Positions 18,760 through 29,551 of a stretch of 57,944 nt of DNA are shown here, one piece after another. The position numbers and the translations under genes were made by a program. The stretch is from Nevskiaceae bacterium (GTDB lineage Bacteria > Pseudomonadota > Gammaproteobacteria > Nevskiales > Nevskiaceae): contig JAKFXK010000022.1 in assembly GCA_021731445.1 (NCBI GenBank), positions 1 through 57,944 of the forward strand. The letters run 5' to 3'. The notes beneath the pieces are model-generated. The model was given only the letters and a program-made list of their open reading frames with translations, had not been told where the DNA came from and searched no databases. Each line of letters begins with the position of its first letter. Position 1 is the stretch's first letter.

Positions 18760-20685
18760 TCACGGTGCAGGTGCCACAGGTGCTTCGGCAGCCGGCAAGG
18801 GCTTGCGGTCAACTCCCAGACGCTGTTCGAGGTCGGCACGGAAACTGCTGAACTCCGCACCAGCCAACGCATCCTTGAGCTGCGTGCTCTGCTGCTTGAA
18901 GGCGCTGTCGTCGGTTTCCGGCGTGGCGTCTTTCACCTCCGCCAGCGCAATCACCGCGATCTCACCCTTGCCCAGATCGGCAAGCGCTGCGCTGACCTTG
19001 CCCGCTGCCGGACGCGGCAAGCGGAACGCGGCATCGAGCAGTGACCGGGACTGGCCCTCGGCATCCCGTCGCAGCACACCAGGTGCGTTGACCGGGCGCT
19101 GACGCTCGAGCGCCACGGCAGCCAGTCCGGCACCCGCTTCAATCGCTTTCAATGCGGCGGCGGCTTCGATCCTGGCCTTGTCGGCGGCGCGTGACGTCTT
19201 CAACTCGGCACGGATCTGTTCACGCACTTCATCCAGCGCCAGCGTGCGGGCCGCTTCGTATTCCGACTTGCGAAGCACCGCAACCTGGTTGGTGCCGACC
19301 GACAGCGGCTTGCTGTTCTCGTTGTCCTGCAGCACTTCATCCGAGAACGCCGCCTGCACCACAGCCGGATTGGCGGTAATGCCCTGGCCATCCTTGCGGG
19401 TGAACCAGTCAGTGGTCTCCACCGTGCTGCCAACGGCCTGCGCGACGGCATCGAGTGAACTCGCATTCTCGAAGGCCAGCAGTTCCATTTTTTCGGAAAG
19501 CGCCTGGAAACGCTTTTCGGCGTCGGTCTTGCGCCAGCGTGCGAGCAGCTCGGTCTGCACCGCAGGATCCTCGAAGGCCTTGGTAACGGCGGGCTTGCTG
19601 TCCCCGAGCTGGATCAGATGCCAGCCAAACTCGGTTTCCACCGGATCGGAAACCTGTCCTTTCTGCAGCGCGAACAGGGTTTCCTCGAACTTCGGTGTCA
19701 TCAGGCCCTTGCGTACCCAGCCCAGATCGCCGCCACTGGTATTCGAGCCAGGGTCATCCGAGAGCTCGCGCGCCAGTTCGGCAAAGTCGGCCTTGGCATC
19801 CAGCCGGACTTTTGCGTCCTGTGCTTTCTTCAAGGCTGCGGACTTGTCAGCACCAAAACTGAATAGGATATGGCTGGCGCGACGCTCCTCGGGTGTCGAG
19901 AAGGCATTGCTGTCGGCATCGTAGAGCGCCTTCAGCACGGCGGTTTCTGGTGCCGCTGCTTCTGGCAGCTTGGCAAGGTCGAGGCTGACCAGTTTCAACT
20001 TGAGGCGTTCGGGTGACTTGTACCGTGCCGTGTTGCCGGCATAGTGCTTGGCAATATCCTCATCACTGACCGTCATCTGCGGCTCGTAGTCGGCAGCTTT
20101 GAAGCTGATGCTTGTAAACACCCTCTCCTGGCGTGCCAGCCGCCAGGCTGCGGCGGCCTCGGCCGGGGTGACAAAGGCGCTGGCCAGCACGCCATCGCGG
20201 ATCTGGTCGACGCTCAAGCCCTCGCGCAGCTGGCGCTCGAAACTCTGCGGCGTCTGGCCTTGCCGGGTGAGGGCCTCACGATAGCGCTCGGCGGAGAACT
20301 GGCCGTTGTCCTGAAATGCCGGGATGACTCGGATGGCATCCAGAATCGCCGCATCCGAAGCGGTGTAGCCGGCCTTGCCAGCGTGCTGCTGTAGGGCAGT
20401 TTCCTGCACCATCTCTTGCAGCACCCCTTCGCGGAAGCGAGTCGGTTCGATCATGTCGGAACGAAAGTTTTCGCCCAGCATTTCCTGCAGGCGCTGCAGG
20501 CGCTGCTGATAAGCCGCTTCGAGCTGGGCAGTAGTGATCTTCTGATCGCCTACCTTCGCCACGGTGGGGTCGGCACCACCACCCTGGAAGGTGTCAATGC
20601 CAACAAAAGCAAAAGGAATGGCGATGATGCCGATGATGACCCAGACAATGGGACCACTCATGCGTTCGCGGATGGTCTGCAACAT
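18760..20685 (-). CDS. ppiD: Periplasmic chaperone/peptidyl-prolyl isomerase PpiD
   Basis: PpiD is anchored in the inner membrane and helps proteins leaving the Sec translocon to fold. It starts MLQTIRERMSGPIVWVIIG, with one transmembrane helix at about 12-32, followed by a SurA-like N-terminal chaperone region. A parvulin domain lies at about 262-360 (RRASHILFSFG, GGDLGWVRKGLM, VETEFGWHLIQL), and a large helical C-terminal domain follows. At 641 residues it is the normal length. It is the last gene of the conserved lon-hupB-ppiD string, separated from hupB by two tRNA genes. Confidence 0.94.
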   Translation of the reverse strand: MLQTIRERMSGPIVWVIIGIIAIPFAFVGIDTFQGGGADPTVAKVGDQKITTAQLEAAYQQRLQRLQEMLGENFRSDMIEPTRFREGVLQEMVQETALQQHAGKAGYTASDAAILDAIRVIPAFQDNGQFSAERYREALTRQGQTPQSFERQLREGLSVDQIRDGVLASAFVTPAEAAAAWRLARQERVFTSISFKAADYEPQMTVSDEDIAKHYAGNTARYKSPERLKLKLVSLDLAKLPEAAAPETAVLKALYDADSNAFSTPEERRASHILFSFGADKSAALKKAQDAKVRLDAKADFAELARELSDDPGSNTSGGDLGWVRKGLMTPKFEETLFALQKGQVSDPVETEFGWHLIQLGDSKPAVTKAFEDPAVQTELLARWRKTDAEKRFQALSEKMELLAFENASSLDAVAQAVGSTVETTDWFTRKDGQGITANPAVVQAAFSDEVLQDNENSKPLSVGTNQVAVLRKSEYEAARTLALDEVREQIRAELKTSRAADKARIEAAAALKAIEAGAGLAAVALERQRPVNAPGVLRRDAEGQSRSLLDAAFRLPRPAAGKVSAALADLGKGEIAVIALAEVKDATPETDDSAFKQQSTQLKDALAGAEFSSFRADLEQRLGVDRKPLPAAEAPVAPAP

Positions 20686-20731
20686 GTTTTATTACCGCAG
20701 TGAGAGCAGCTGTTGATAAAAGGCACAAAGC

Positions 20732-20755
20732 AAAAAGGCGCTCATTGAGAGCGCC
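20732..20755 (-). terminator. Intrinsic terminator after tRNA-Asp
   Basis: On the minus strand GGCGCTC pairs with GAGCGCC around a TCAAT loop and is followed by TTTTTG. It lies 15 bases past the tRNA-Asp 3' end and should end the hupB-tRNA transcript before ppiD. Confidence 0.8.
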
Positions 20756-20770
20756 CTTTCGATGAAGATG

Positions 20771-20847
20771 TGGCGGAGCGGACGGGACTCGAACCCGCGA
20801 CCCACGGCGTGACAGGCCGTTATTCTAACCAACTGAACTACCGCTCC
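20771..20847 (-). tRNA. tRNA-Asp (GTC anticodon)
   Basis: A 77-base cloverleaf with encoded CCA. The acceptor is GGAGCGG / CCGCTCC with discriminator G. The anticodon loop is CTGTCAC with anticodon GTC, and the T arm holds TTCGAGT. All stems pair normally. It lies 23 bases downstream of tRNA-Val on the same strand. Confidence 0.98.
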
Positions 20848-20870
20848 ACTAAAGCTTACAAACTTGCAAA

Positions 20871-20946
20871 TGGTGGGTGCTGACGGGTTCGAACCGCCGA
20901 CCTGCGCCTTGTAAGGGCGACGCTCTACCAGCTGAGCTAAGCACCC
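20871..20946 (-). tRNA. tRNA-Val (TAC anticodon)
   Basis: A 76-base cloverleaf with encoded CCA. The acceptor is GGGTGCT / AGCACCC with discriminator A, the anticodon loop is CTTACAA (anticodon TAC), and the T loop is TTCGAAC. It lies 60 bases after the hupB stop, with no terminator between them, so it may be processed from the hupB transcript. Confidence 0.98.
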
Positions 20947-21006
20947 GCACGCAACGACTTGTTGGTCGGCGGGAGCCTACTTCCGTAAAGCGTCCCAGCG
21001 AGTCGA

Positions 21007-21279
21007 CTACTTTATCGCATCCTTCAATGCCTTACCAGCCTTGAAAGTAGGATTTTTGCTGGCGGCGATTTTCAGCGGCGCGCCGGTCTTCGGATTGCGG
21101 CCGGTGCGGGCAGCACGCTTGCGCACGGCGAAGGTGCCGAAACCAACGAGCGAGACCTTGTCGTTTTTCTTGAGTGCCTTGGCGAGCACCTCAACGAACG
21201 AGTCGAGAGCGCGACCGGCATCAGCCTTGGAGAGCTCGGCTTTGTCGGCGATGGCATTGATGAGTTCAGATTTGTTCAT
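21007..21279 (-). CDS. hupB: DNA-binding protein HU-beta
   Basis: A nucleoid-associated protein of 90 residues, the standard length. The family start [20 protein letters not shown], the [21 protein letters not shown] beta-arm with its conserved Pro (quoted in part), and the ending [10 protein letters not shown] are all present. AGAGGGG lies upstream of the start. It sits downstream of lon in the conserved order, but an unrelated receptor gene on the other strand now separates them. A strong promoter is visible at 21393-21422. Confidence 0.97.
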   Translation of the reverse strand: MNKSELINAIADKAELSKADAGRALDSFVEVLAKALKKNDKVSLVGFGTFAVRKRAARTGRNPKTGAPLKIAASKNPTFKAGKALKDAIK

Positions 21280-21600
21280 GAGTCAGAGTTCCCCTCTTGG
21301 AAAGGCTAGCGAGTAGCGGTTGACAGTCCCTAGAATGAAGACCGCTGCCTTCACTGCGGTGAGGCTTGCAGCGAATGGCAGCGGCGGAAACCTTTATAGC
21401 AACTGGCTTTGCAGAGCGTCAACCACAGCGCTGTGGACGATGGCTCGCTGCCGGCCTCGCGTTTGATGGCCGTGCAAAAGTCAAGTGCTTTTTTGCATGT
21501 GTTCTGGAGTACTCCTGAAGCCGCTTGCTGCGTTGGTGCTTCAGCGATTTGAAAGCCGCAAGCAAGCTGCGCGGCACAACAATTTTTAGGGAGTGGTTCG
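21280..21600. other. Intergenic region between hupB and the TonB-dependent receptor
   Basis: A 321-base gene-free stretch. It carries the hupB promoter and long leader on the minus strand. On the plus strand AGGGAG lies 9 bases before the receptor ATG. Imperfect GCTTGC/GCAAGC repeats lie around 21521-21580 and could form a weak leader hairpin. I see no gene, tRNA or convincing receptor promoter. Confidence 0.5.
21393..21422 (-). promoter_or_regulatory. Sigma-70 promoter of hupB
   Basis: On the minus strand TTGACG (21422-21417) and TATAAA (21398-21393) are 18 bases apart. TG one base before the -10 adds an extended -10 element. The resulting leader would be about 105 bases. Confidence 0.65.
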
Positions 21601-24600
21601 ATGCTTATTCATTGCCTGCGCCAAGGCGCAATTGGCCGATGCGGTTTTGCTGTTGTGCTTGCCGTTTTCGCTTCTGCCGCGATGGCACAGGAAGAAGCGC
21701 CCCTCGCCACCATTGCCGTAGAGGCGCTGCCGGCCACAGCAGCCACATCGGAGAAAGGAGACACCAAGCTGGAAGCTGTGCAGGTCACCGGCTCACGCAT
21801 CAAACGCGCAGACGTGGAGAGCGAGCAGCCGGTGGTGCGACTCACCCGCAAAGACCTCGACCGCACCGGCCAGACCACCATCGGCGAAGTCTTGCAGACC
21901 CTACCGGCCGCAGGCTCCGCGCTCAACACCAGCATCAACAATGGCGGCACCGGTGCGACAGAAGTCGACCTGCGCAACCTGGGCTCCAACCGCGTCCTGG
22001 TGCTGGTCGACGGCCATCGCTGGATCAGCGGGCTGCGCAGCCTCTCGACAAACTCGGTCGATCTCAACACCATCCCCTTCGCACTGGTGGAGCGTGTGGA
22101 CGTGCTGCAGGATGGCGCCTCGGCCGTCTACGGCTCTGATGCGGTCACCGGCATCGTCAACATCATCACCAAGAAGCGCTTCAATGGCCTGAACGTCTCC
22201 AGCCAGTACGGAGCTTTCACTCAGGGCGACGGGCAGCAGCAGTTGCACACCATCAGTGCGGGCAGGACTTTCGGCGAGTGGTTCGGTGGCAGCGATACCG
22301 CCCTGTTCGGAGCTTTCAGCTTCCAGGATCAGAAAGCCGTTTTCGCCAAGGACCGCAAGCGCTCGCGGGTGCCGCGCATCAATGCCGGCCCGACGCGGCA
22401 GTCCACCTTCACGCCGGAGGGCCGCGCCCTGTTTGTCGCTTCATCGACTACGGTGATGCCGCAGAACCTCGGCACCACCAACTGTCCCAACCTGGGGCCG
22501 GGCATCGCTGAGGGTGCGGTCAACAGCGAAACCCCTGTCGACCTCCCCGCAGAAGCGGGAGGCGGCAACGTCACCACACTCCCCAACCCGATGGTGACGA
22601 CCCCGCCGGCAGCGGGCAACACCCCAGGCGTGAACCTCTGCGACATCACTCGCGTGGCCGGCAGCAGCGGTGATTCGACTGCGGACTATCGCCGCTATTC
22701 GGGGGCGACCGATTCCTACAACTTTGCCACCACCAATTACCTGACCACGCCGCTGCGCAGCTACAACGGCTATCTCTCACTGGAACACGCCTTCAACGAT
22801 GCCATCCGCTTCAGCGCGCAGGGCCTCTACAGCCTGCGGCAATCCAAGCAGCAGCTGGCGCCGCAACCGATCTCCATCGGCGACATCGGCCCGATCATCG
22901 GTGGCCTGATGCCGGGCTCGCTGCAATCATTCAACCAGGCCACCTTCATCCCGGCCTCCAGTCCTTTCAACCCGACGCGCGGCAACAGGGGTGGCGAAGG
23001 GCCGCAGGACATCGGACGGCTGGTTTCCGGCGGCACCGCAGGCGGCAGCAACACCGATCCCTGCATGGGCACGGGCAGTGATCCCACCGGCTCAGGCGAG
23101 GTGCCTTGCGGGCCGGCGGGCGCACTGTTCTACAGCGGCGCGGTGCTGCGCCGCATCACCGAGGGCGATCCGCGTATCCAGCGCCAGAACGTGCCGACGC
23201 GCTTCGGCCGCATGGGTTTCTCAGGCGATTTTGGTCTTGCCGCGCTGGAATCCATCGAGTGGGAGCTGGGCTACAGCTATGGCGTCACCAGCCAGTCGCA
23301 GACACTGTTCAACAACTACCGGATGGACCGCATCCGCAACGCCATTGTCGGCAACTATAGGGAAGGCGGCATGTTCGGCACCCGTGAGCAGCAGAACATC
23401 CCCGACGACGTGCCGCTCTGCGTCGCACCCTGCGTGCCACTGAACCTGTTGGGCGGCGAAGGCAGCATCACGCCGGAAATGCTCGGCTACATCCTGTACG
23501 ACGGCCACAGCAACACCCGCCAATCGCAGAGCGACCTGTATCTCAATCTTTCCACGACGGTGCCTGTCAGCTGGCTGCCCGATGCCCTCGGTATCGCCAT
23601 CGGCCTGGAACGCCGCACCAGCAAGTACACCGACAATCCCGGTCTCGAACAGATCAACGGGACCACCAGCGGCCTCACCGCCGACCCCACGGCGGGTGCG
23701 ATCACCGCCAAAGAGGCTTTCGCCGAGCTGGACATCCCCTTGCTTAAGGACCAGCCGCTGCTCCGCTCGCTGGGCCTGAGCATTGCCGGACGCCTTTCCG
23801 ACTACGGCGAGTTCGGCAAGGCCAATACCGGCAAGCTGGGTCTGCGCTACAAGCCCGTCGATGACCTCTTGGTGCGCAGCACTTTTTCCACTTCGTTCCG
23901 TGCGCCCAATACCGGCGAGTTGTTCCTGAGCAATGCCGGCAGCTTTCCGGCGTTGACCGACCCCTGTGCTGCACCTGCCGCCGACAGCGTGGCGGAGACC
24001 AACTGCACCAATGACGGCATTGCTCCCTACACGCAGACCGTCGTGCAGTTCCTCTCGCCGTTCACGGGCAATCGCGATCTGAAATCGGAGAAATCGCACT
24101 CGCTCACCGCCGGCATCGTCTTCAGCCCCAAGTGGCTGCAGGGCTTCGACATGAGCGCGGACTACTTCCAGATCAAGCTCGACAACTTCATTTCCCCGCC
24201 GGGGGCGCAGTTCATCCTTGACCAGTGCTACGCCACACCCGGGCGCGCGTTCTGCCAGTTCGTGGCGCGCAATCCCAACAATGGGCAGCTGGCGACCGTG
24301 ACCAACAGCTTCCAGAACTTCCCGTCCACGGAAACCGCCGGCATCGACTTCTCTGTCAACTACGCGCTGCCGACCAAGAACACGATTCTCGAGGCGCTAG
24401 GCAAGTTCAAGATCGCCGCCAACGCCACTTTCCTGAGCAGCTATGCGCAATCTGTGCTGGGTAGCGACGGCACCTCGATCACCCGCACGGGCTATGCGGG
24501 CACACGCAGCGACGACATCGGCCAGCCATTGCCACGCTGGAAGATCAATCCGGCACTGCAATGGAACAACGGCCCCTGGAGCGGCACGCTCAATACCCGC

Positions 24601-24915
24601 ATCATCTGGGGCACCGAAGAACCCTGCGATGACGGCATCGCACCCACGCTGGTTGAACAAGGTCTGTGCTCTGATCCGACTGCCGTCAATGCGCTGGGTG
24701 ATCCCGCACCGAAAAACCGCATCCGCTACGCCTGGAAAACCGATCTTCAGGCAGGCTACAACGTGCGGGCCTACAAAACCCAGCTGACGCTGGGTGTGCA
24801 AAACCTGTTCGACAAGGATCCGCCGATCTCCTATTCGGCTTTTGCCAACAGCTTCGACTCCTCGTACTGGGTGCCAGGGCAAATGCCGTATCTCAATCTC
24901 AAGAAAGATTTCTGA
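21601..24915 (+). CDS. TonB-dependent outer-membrane receptor
   Basis: A 1104-residue receptor of the large type common in xanthomonads and sphingomonads. The signal peptide is residues 1-29 (ending AMA). [16 protein letters not shown] segment lies just before the plug. The plug domain at about 60-180 has [20 protein letters not shown] and [12 protein letters not shown]. The 22-strand barrel follows and ends NLFDKD...YLNLKKDF with a terminal Phe. Several loops are long and Gly/Pro-rich, and some carry Cys pairs. The ligand is unknown; such receptors take up siderophores, cobalamin, sugars or peptides. It lies alone between hupB and lon, opposite to both, and is closed by a bidirectional terminator. 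Confidence 0.92.
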   Translation: MLIHCLRQGAIGRCGFAVVLAVFASAAMAQEEAPLATIAVEALPATAATSEKGDTKLEAVQVTGSRIKRADVESEQPVVRLTRKDLDRTGQTTIGEVLQTLPAAGSALNTSINNGGTGATEVDLRNLGSNRVLVLVDGHRWISGLRSLSTNSVDLNTIPFALVERVDVLQDGASAVYGSDAVTGIVNIITKKRFNGLNVSSQYGAFTQGDGQQQLHTISAGRTFGEWFGGSDTALFGAFSFQDQKAVFAKDRKRSRVPRINAGPTRQSTFTPEGRALFVASSTTVMPQNLGTTNCPNLGPGIAEGAVNSETPVDLPAEAGGGNVTTLPNPMVTTPPAAGNTPGVNLCDITRVAGSSGDSTADYRRYSGATDSYNFATTNYLTTPLRSYNGYLSLEHAFNDAIRFSAQGLYSLRQSKQQLAPQPISIGDIGPIIGGLMPGSLQSFNQATFIPASSPFNPTRGNRGGEGPQDIGRLVSGGTAGGSNTDPCMGTGSDPTGSGEVPCGPAGALFYSGAVLRRITEGDPRIQRQNVPTRFGRMGFSGDFGLAALESIEWELGYSYGVTSQSQTLFNNYRMDRIRNAIVGNYREGGMFGTREQQNIPDDVPLCVAPCVPLNLLGGEGSITPEMLGYILYDGHSNTRQSQSDLYLNLSTTVPVSWLPDALGIAIGLERRTSKYTDNPGLEQINGTTSGLTADPTAGAITAKEAFAELDIPLLKDQPLLRSLGLSIAGRLSDYGEFGKANTGKLGLRYKPVDDLLVRSTFSTSFRAPNTGELFLSNAGSFPALTDPCAAPAADSVAETNCTNDGIAPYTQTVVQFLSPFTGNRDLKSEKSHSLTAGIVFSPKWLQGFDMSADYFQIKLDNFISPPGAQFILDQCYATPGRAFCQFVARNPNNGQLATVTNSFQNFPSTETAGIDFSVNYALPTKNTILEALGKFKIAANATFLSSYAQSVLGSDGTSITRTGYAGTRSDDIGQPLPRWKINPALQWNNGPWSGTLNTRIIWGTEEPCDDGIAPTLVEQGLCSDPTAVNALGDPAPKNRIRYAWKTDLQAGYNVRAYKTQLTLGVQNLFDKDPPISYSAFANSFDSSYWVPGQMPYLNLKKDF

Positions 24916-24932
24916 CTTGGGCTGCAACCCAC

Positions 24933-24961
24933 AAAAAAGCCCCGCAACGCGGGGCTTTTTT
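24933..24961. terminator. Bidirectional terminator between the receptor gene and lon
   Basis: A perfect stem (AAAAAAGCCCCGC / GCGGGGCTTTTTT, loop AAC) has A and T runs on both sides, so it works on either strand. It lies 17 bases after the receptor stop and 14 bases past the lon stop. Confidence 0.93.
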
Positions 24962-24975
24962 AATGGCTCGCTGGT

Positions 24976-27363
24976 TCAATGCGCGCGCGGGTTTTCATCC
25001 ACCACAGCTGTGGCCGCGACAGGCACCGGGTCAATGCGGGGCACGGGCTCGCGCTCGAGGGCCGTCTTCAGCACTTCCTCGACCCAGCGCACCGGCACGA
25101 TATTCAAGCCAGCCTTGATGGTGTCGGGGATGTCGGCCAGATCCTTCACGTTTTCATGCGGGATGATGACGGTCTTGATGCCGCCGCGTTGTGCGGCCAG
25201 CATCTTCTCCTTCAATCCGCCGATCGGCAGCACCTCGCCACGCAGGGTAATTTCGCCGGTCATCGCCACATCGGCGCGGATCGGAATGCCGGTGAGCACC
25301 GACACCATCACCGTGCACATGGCAATGCCGGCGCTGGGGCCGTCCTTGGGAGTGGCACCTTCCGGCACGTGCACGTGCACATCCTGCTTGTCGTTGAAGT
25401 TGGCATCGAGGCCGAGTGATTGCGCACGCGAACGCACCACGGTGTAGGCGGCCTTGATCGACTCCTGCATCACATTGCCGAGTGAGCCGGTCTGCGTCAC
25501 CACGCCCTTGCCGGGGGAGAGTGCCGCTTCAATGGTCAGCAGCTCGCCGCCAACTTCAGTCCACGCCAGGCCCGTCACCTGTCCGACCTGGTTCTTTTCT
25601 TCGGCGCGACCGTAGCGATACTTCTGCACGCCCAGGTAGGTATCGATATTTTCAGCCGTGACCTTGACGCTCTTCTGCTCTGGATGTGACAGCAGTTGCT
25701 TGATGACCTTGCGGGCAATCTTGCTCACTTCGCGTTCGAGATTGCGTACGCCCGCTTCGCGCGTGTAGTGGCGGATCATCGCCATGATGGCGTCGTCTGC
25801 CACTTCCAGCTCACCCGCCTTCACGCCGTTTTTCTTGAGCTGTTTCGGTGTCAGATATTTCTTGGTGATGTTGAGTTTCTCGTCCTCGGTGTAGCCGGGG
25901 ATGCGGATCACTTCCATGCGGTCGAGCAAGGGGCCAGGGATGTTGAGCGTGTTGGCGGTGCAGACGAACATCACGTCGCTCAAGTCCACCTCGACTTCGA
26001 GGTAGTGGTCCTGAAAGGTCGAGTTCTGTTCGGGATCTAGCACCTCCAGGAGAGCCGATGCCGGATCGCCGCGCGAGTCGTGGCTCATCTTGTCGATTTC
26101 ATCCAGCAGGAACAGCGGGTTCTTCACCTTTACCTTGGCGAGGTTCTGCACCAGCTTGCCGGGCATCGAGCCGATGTAAGTGCGGCGGTGGCCACGGATC
26201 TCGGCCTCATCGCGCACGCCGCCCAGCGACATGCGCACGAACTTGCGGTTGAGCGCTTCGGCGATCGAGCGACCCAGCGAGGTCTTGCCGACACCCGGCG
26301 GGCCGACGAGGCAGAGGATGGGACCGTTGAGCTTTTTCACGCGCGCCTGCACGGCGAGATGCTCGACGATGCGCTCTTTCACTTTTTCCAAGCCGTAATG
26401 ATCTGCGTCGAGCTTGGCCTCGGCGATGGATAGATCAAGACGCTCCTTGGTCTTCGCTTTCCAGGGCACCTGCGTCAGCCAGTCCAGATAGTTGCGGACG
26501 ACTGTCGCTTCTGCCGACATCGGCGACATGGTTTTCAGCTTGTTGAACTCGTGGCGGGCCTTTGCCTTGGCGGCTTTCGGCATCCCGGATTTCTCGATCT
26601 TCTTCGCCAGCTCTTCCTGCTCGTTAGGCGCGTCCTCGCCTTCGCCCAGCTCTTTTTGAATGGCCTTCATCTGCTCATTCAAATAGTACTCGCGCTGGTT
26701 CTTTTCCATCTGCTGCTTGACACGGCCACGGATCTTCTTCTCGATCTGCAGCACGTCGATCTCGCCTTCCATCTGGGCCAGCACCAGCTCCAGGCGCGAC
26801 TTGGCATCGCTCGCCTCCAGCACCTTCTGCTTGTCTTCGAGCTTCAGCGAGAGGTGGGCGGCGATGGTGTCGGCGAGACGGCCTGCGGCATCCATTGCAG
26901 TGAGCGAGGGCAAGAGTTCAGCGGGTACTTTCTTGTTGAGCTTGGCGTACTGCTCGAAAGTGGAGACCGCCGAGCGCATCAGCGCGTCGATCTCATGCTC
27001 GCTGGCACCGTCTTCCGGCTCCGCCAGAGGCTCGAAGCGAGCGACCAGGTGATCGCCCGGTTCCGTGACCTTGATCACGCTTGCACGCTGGCCGCCTTCG
27101 ACCAGGACCTTCACGGTGCCATCGGGCAGCCGCAGCATTTGCAGGATGCTCGCCAAGGTGCCGACGCTGTAGAGATCATCCACACCCGGTTCGTCGGTGT
27201 CGGCAGACTTCTGTGCAACCAGCAGGATGCGCTTGTCGTCCTGCATGGCGGCAGACAGGGCGCGCACGGATTTTTCACGGCCCACGAACAAGGGGATCGC
27301 CATGTGTGGGTAGACGACGACATCCCTGAGGGGCAGCACAGGGGCAATATTGGAGTGGCTCAT
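24976..27363 (-). CDS. lon: ATP-dependent protease La (Lon)
   Basis: Lon degrades misfolded and regulatory proteins in the cytoplasm. At 795 residues it is full length. The N-terminal substrate-binding domain begins [13 protein letters not shown]. Walker A is GPPGVGKTS near residue 355 and Walker B is FLLDEIDKM. The catalytic Ser lies in PKDGPSAGI near 675, with its Lys partner in the [10 protein letters not shown] region near 715. It lies downstream of clpX with a terminator between them, and its own promoter must sit in the 123-base gap. I found a CTTGAA half-site there but no correctly spaced heat-shock -10. Confidence 0.97.
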   Translation of the reverse strand: MSHSNIAPVLPLRDVVVYPHMAIPLFVGREKSVRALSAAMQDDKRILLVAQKSADTDEPGVDDLYSVGTLASILQMLRLPDGTVKVLVEGGQRASVIKVTEPGDHLVARFEPLAEPEDGASEHEIDALMRSAVSTFEQYAKLNKKVPAELLPSLTAMDAAGRLADTIAAHLSLKLEDKQKVLEASDAKSRLELVLAQMEGEIDVLQIEKKIRGRVKQQMEKNQREYYLNEQMKAIQKELGEGEDAPNEQEELAKKIEKSGMPKAAKAKARHEFNKLKTMSPMSAEATVVRNYLDWLTQVPWKAKTKERLDLSIAEAKLDADHYGLEKVKERIVEHLAVQARVKKLNGPILCLVGPPGVGKTSLGRSIAEALNRKFVRMSLGGVRDEAEIRGHRRTYIGSMPGKLVQNLAKVKVKNPLFLLDEIDKMSHDSRGDPASALLEVLDPEQNSTFQDHYLEVEVDLSDVMFVCTANTLNIPGPLLDRMEVIRIPGYTEDEKLNITKKYLTPKQLKKNGVKAGELEVADDAIMAMIRHYTREAGVRNLEREVSKIARKVIKQLLSHPEQKSVKVTAENIDTYLGVQKYRYGRAEEKNQVGQVTGLAWTEVGGELLTIEAALSPGKGVVTQTGSLGNVMQESIKAAYTVVRSRAQSLGLDANFNDKQDVHVHVPEGATPKDGPSAGIAMCTVMVSVLTGIPIRADVAMTGEITLRGEVLPIGGLKEKMLAAQRGGIKTVIIPHENVKDLADIPDTIKAGLNIVPVRWVEEVLKTALEREPVPRIDPVPVAATAVVDENPRAH

Positions 27364-27453
27364 AAGGGGTTCCAGTCTTCGATTCGATTATGCCGAATGG
27401 GTATTGGATTGCGGCAGTTGCGGTGGATTCAAGCCTTGAGACAGCTTCGCCAA

Positions 27454-27481
27454 GCAAAAGCCCCGCTTGCGGCGGGGCTTT
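27454..27481 (-). terminator. Intrinsic terminator between clpX and lon
   Basis: On the minus strand AAAGCCCCGC pairs with GCGGGGCTTT around a CGCAA loop, with four T at the end. It starts 5 bases after the clpX stop. Confidence 0.8.
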
Positions 27482-27486
27482 GCAGA

Positions 27487-28755
27487 TCAAGCGGATTGCT
27501 TGGCCGGCACATCCTTGTTCTCGTAGAGGATGATGGGCTTCGAGTCACCCTTGGCCACGGCCTCGTCCACCACCACCTTGCTGACGTTCTGTGTCGACGG
27601 CAGGTCGTACATGGTGTCGAGCAGGATTTTTTCGAGGATGGTGCGCAAGCCGCGCGCACCGGTCTTGCGCTCGCGGGCACGCTTGGCAACCGCCATCAGT
27701 GCGTCTTCGCGGAACTCCAGGCTCACGCCCTCCATCTGGAACAGCTTCTGGTACTGCTTCACCAGCGCGTTCTTGGGATCGCGCAGGATGGCGATCAACG
27801 CGCGTTCGTCCAGTTCGTCGAGCACCGCCGCCACCGGCAGGCGGCCGATGAACTCCGGAATCAGGCCGAAGCGCACCAGATCATCCGGCTCCAGGTGTTT
27901 CAGGGTGTCGTTGAGCGCGCGGGCGTCGGACTTGGACTTGACCTCGGCACCGAAACCGATACCGCCCTTGTCCATGCGCTGGTGGATGACGCGATCCAGA
28001 CCTGCGAATGCGCCACCACAGATGAACAGGATATTGGCGGTATTGACCTGCAGGAACTCCTGCTGAGGATGCTTGCGGCCACCCTGTGGCGGCACCTGGG
28101 CGATGGTGCCTTCGATGAGTTTCAGCAAGGCCTGCTGCACGCCCTCGCCCGACACATCGCGGGTGATCGAGGGGTTCTCGCTCTTGCGGGCGATCTTGTC
28201 GATCTCGTCGATGTAGACGATGCCGCGCTGGGCCTTCTCGACGTCGTAATCGCACTTTTGCAACAGCCTGGAGATGATGTTTTCGACATCCTCGCCCACA
28301 TAGCCGGCTTCGGTCAGCGTGGTGGCATCGGCGATAGCGAACGGCACATCAAGCAGACGCGCCAGCGTTTCGGCGAGCAAGGTCTTGCCTGAACCCGTCG
28401 GCCCGATCAGCAGGATGTTGGACTTGGCAAGCTCGACATCGGAAGTCGCCTGCCCCTTGGTGGAGAGCCGCTTGTAGTGGTTGTAGACCGCGACCGAGAG
28501 CACCTTCTTGGCCTGCTCCTGTCCGATCACGTACTCATCGAGCACGGCGCGGATTTCGGTCGGCTTGGGCAGACCCTTGATCTGCGGCTTCGCGTGCACT
28601 TCTTCCCGGATGATGTCGTTGCAGAGATCGACGCACTCGTCGCAGATGTACACCGACGGCCCCGCAATGAGCTTGCGCACCTCATGCTCGGACTTGCCGC
28701 AGAAGGAGCAATACAACACCCGCCCGTTGCTGGAACCACGCGCATCTGCACTCAT
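27487..28755 (-). CDS. clpX: ATP-dependent Clp protease ATP-binding subunit ClpX
   Basis: ClpX is the unfoldase ring that feeds ClpP. The 422 residues start with a zinc-binding domain (Cys16, Cys19, Cys38, Cys41; [13 protein letters not shown] and [10 protein letters not shown]). An AAA+ module follows, with Walker A GPTGSGKT at about 118-125 and Walker [11 protein letters not shown]. The pore loop GYVGEDVE and the IGF-type ClpP-docking loop region IGFGAEV are present. AAGGACG lies before the ATG. It is 95 bases downstream of clpP and has its own promoter candidate. Confidence 0.97.
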   Translation of the reverse strand: MSADARGSSNGRVLYCSFCGKSEHEVRKLIAGPSVYICDECVDLCNDIIREEVHAKPQIKGLPKPTEIRAVLDEYVIGQEQAKKVLSVAVYNHYKRLSTKGQATSDVELAKSNILLIGPTGSGKTLLAETLARLLDVPFAIADATTLTEAGYVGEDVENIISRLLQKCDYDVEKAQRGIVYIDEIDKIARKSENPSITRDVSGEGVQQALLKLIEGTIAQVPPQGGRKHPQQEFLQVNTANILFICGGAFAGLDRVIHQRMDKGGIGFGAEVKSKSDARALNDTLKHLEPDDLVRFGLIPEFIGRLPVAAVLDELDERALIAILRDPKNALVKQYQKLFQMEGVSLEFREDALMAVAKRARERKTGARGLRTILEKILLDTMYDLPSTQNVSKVVVDEAVAKGDSKPIILYENKDVPAKQSA

Positions 28756-28791
28756 TGAACGTCCTTATGCCTCCGCACCAACCGTGATCGC

Positions 28792-28819
28792 GTTATAGCA
28801 CGCGGTCACAGCACTGCAA
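28792..28819 (-). promoter_or_regulatory. Candidate extended -10 promoter of clpX
   Basis: On the minus strand TTGCAG and TATAAC are 16 bases apart, and TG one base upstream of the -10 makes it an extended element. It is about 35 bases before the clpX ATG, inside the clpP-clpX gap. Confidence 0.45.
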
Positions 28820-28850
28820 AACCGCTGAAATACCACTGCAATTATTGTGC

Positions 28851-29471
28851 TCAGGCGGCGGCCGGGGTGACAGCGCGGCTGGCAATGACGCTGTCGATCA
28901 GACCATACTCCTTGGCCTCGGGCCCAGACATGAAACGGTCGCGCTCCATGTCACGCTCGATGCGTTCGAGCGGCTGGCCGGTGAACTCACAGTAGAGCTT
29001 GTTGAGCTGCTCGCGCATCTTGAGGATTTCCCGCGCCTGGATCTCGATATCGGTCGCCTGTCCCTGGGTGCCGCCGGAAGGCTGGTGGATCATCACGCGC
29101 GCATGCGGCAGCGTAAAGCGTTTGCCCTTGGCACCGGCGGCGAGCAGGAACGAACCCATGCTGCAAGCCTGGCCGATGCAGAGCGTCGACACATCCGGCT
29201 TGACGTAGCGCATGGTGTCAAAGATCGCCATACCGCTGGTGATGACGCCGCCCGGCGAGTTGATGTAGAGGCTGATGTCCTTGTCCGGGTTTTCCGATTC
29301 CAGAAACAACAACTGTGCCACCACCAGGTTCGCCATGAAATCGTCGATCGGGCCGACGAGAAAGATCACGCGCTCCTTCAGCAGGCGCGAATAGATGTCA
29401 TAGGCACGCTCACCGCGGGCAGTCTGCTCCACCACCATCGGCACGAGATTGGATTGCGGGTTGTAGGTCAT
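28851..29471 (-). CDS. clpP: ATP-dependent Clp protease proteolytic subunit ClpP
   Basis: A serine peptidase that forms the two-ring ClpP chamber. The 206 residues carry Ser104 (QACSMGS), His129 (VMIHQP) and Asp178 (ERDMERD), at the same spacing as the E. coli triad. The oligomerisation helix and the handle region ([17 protein letters not shown]) are intact. The start is [17 protein letters not shown], just after the tig terminator hairpin. clpX follows on the same strand. Confidence 0.97.
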   Translation of the reverse strand: MTYNPQSNLVPMVVEQTARGERAYDIYSRLLKERVIFLVGPIDDFMANLVVAQLLFLESENPDKDISLYINSPGGVITSGMAIFDTMRYVKPDVSTLCIGQACSMGSFLLAAGAKGKRFTLPHARVMIHQPSGGTQGQATDIEIQAREILKMREQLNKLYCEFTGQPLERIERDMERDRFMSGPEAKEYGLIDSVIASRAVTPAAA

Positions 29472-29497
29472 GGCGTTCCTGGCAAGGGGAGAAATAC

Positions 29498-29529
29498 AAA
29501 AGCGGCCGTGCGCATCAACGCCCGGCCGC
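29498..29529 (-). terminator. Terminator-like hairpin between tig and clpP
   Basis: On the minus strand GCGGCCG pairs with CGGCCGC around a 14-base loop and is followed by TTTTG. It lies about 22 bases after the tig stop and 27 bases before clpP, so it may limit read-through from tig into clpP. Confidence 0.65.
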
Positions 29530-29551
29530 CTGGATGAAGGACATCTAGCTA

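Noticed and set aside
21521-21580. Leader hairpin or riboswitch before the TonB receptor
   Set aside because: The GCTTGC/GCAAGC repeats pair only imperfectly and no known riboswitch core (for example a cobalamin box) is visible.
27364-27486. Heat-shock sigma-32 promoter for lon
   Set aside because: CTTGAA is present but the nearest CCCAT-like box is about 25 bases away, beyond the usual 13-17 spacing.
26551-28392. 613-codon frame antisense to lon and clpX
   Set aside because: Opposite two essential-type proteases with full motif sets; no independent support.
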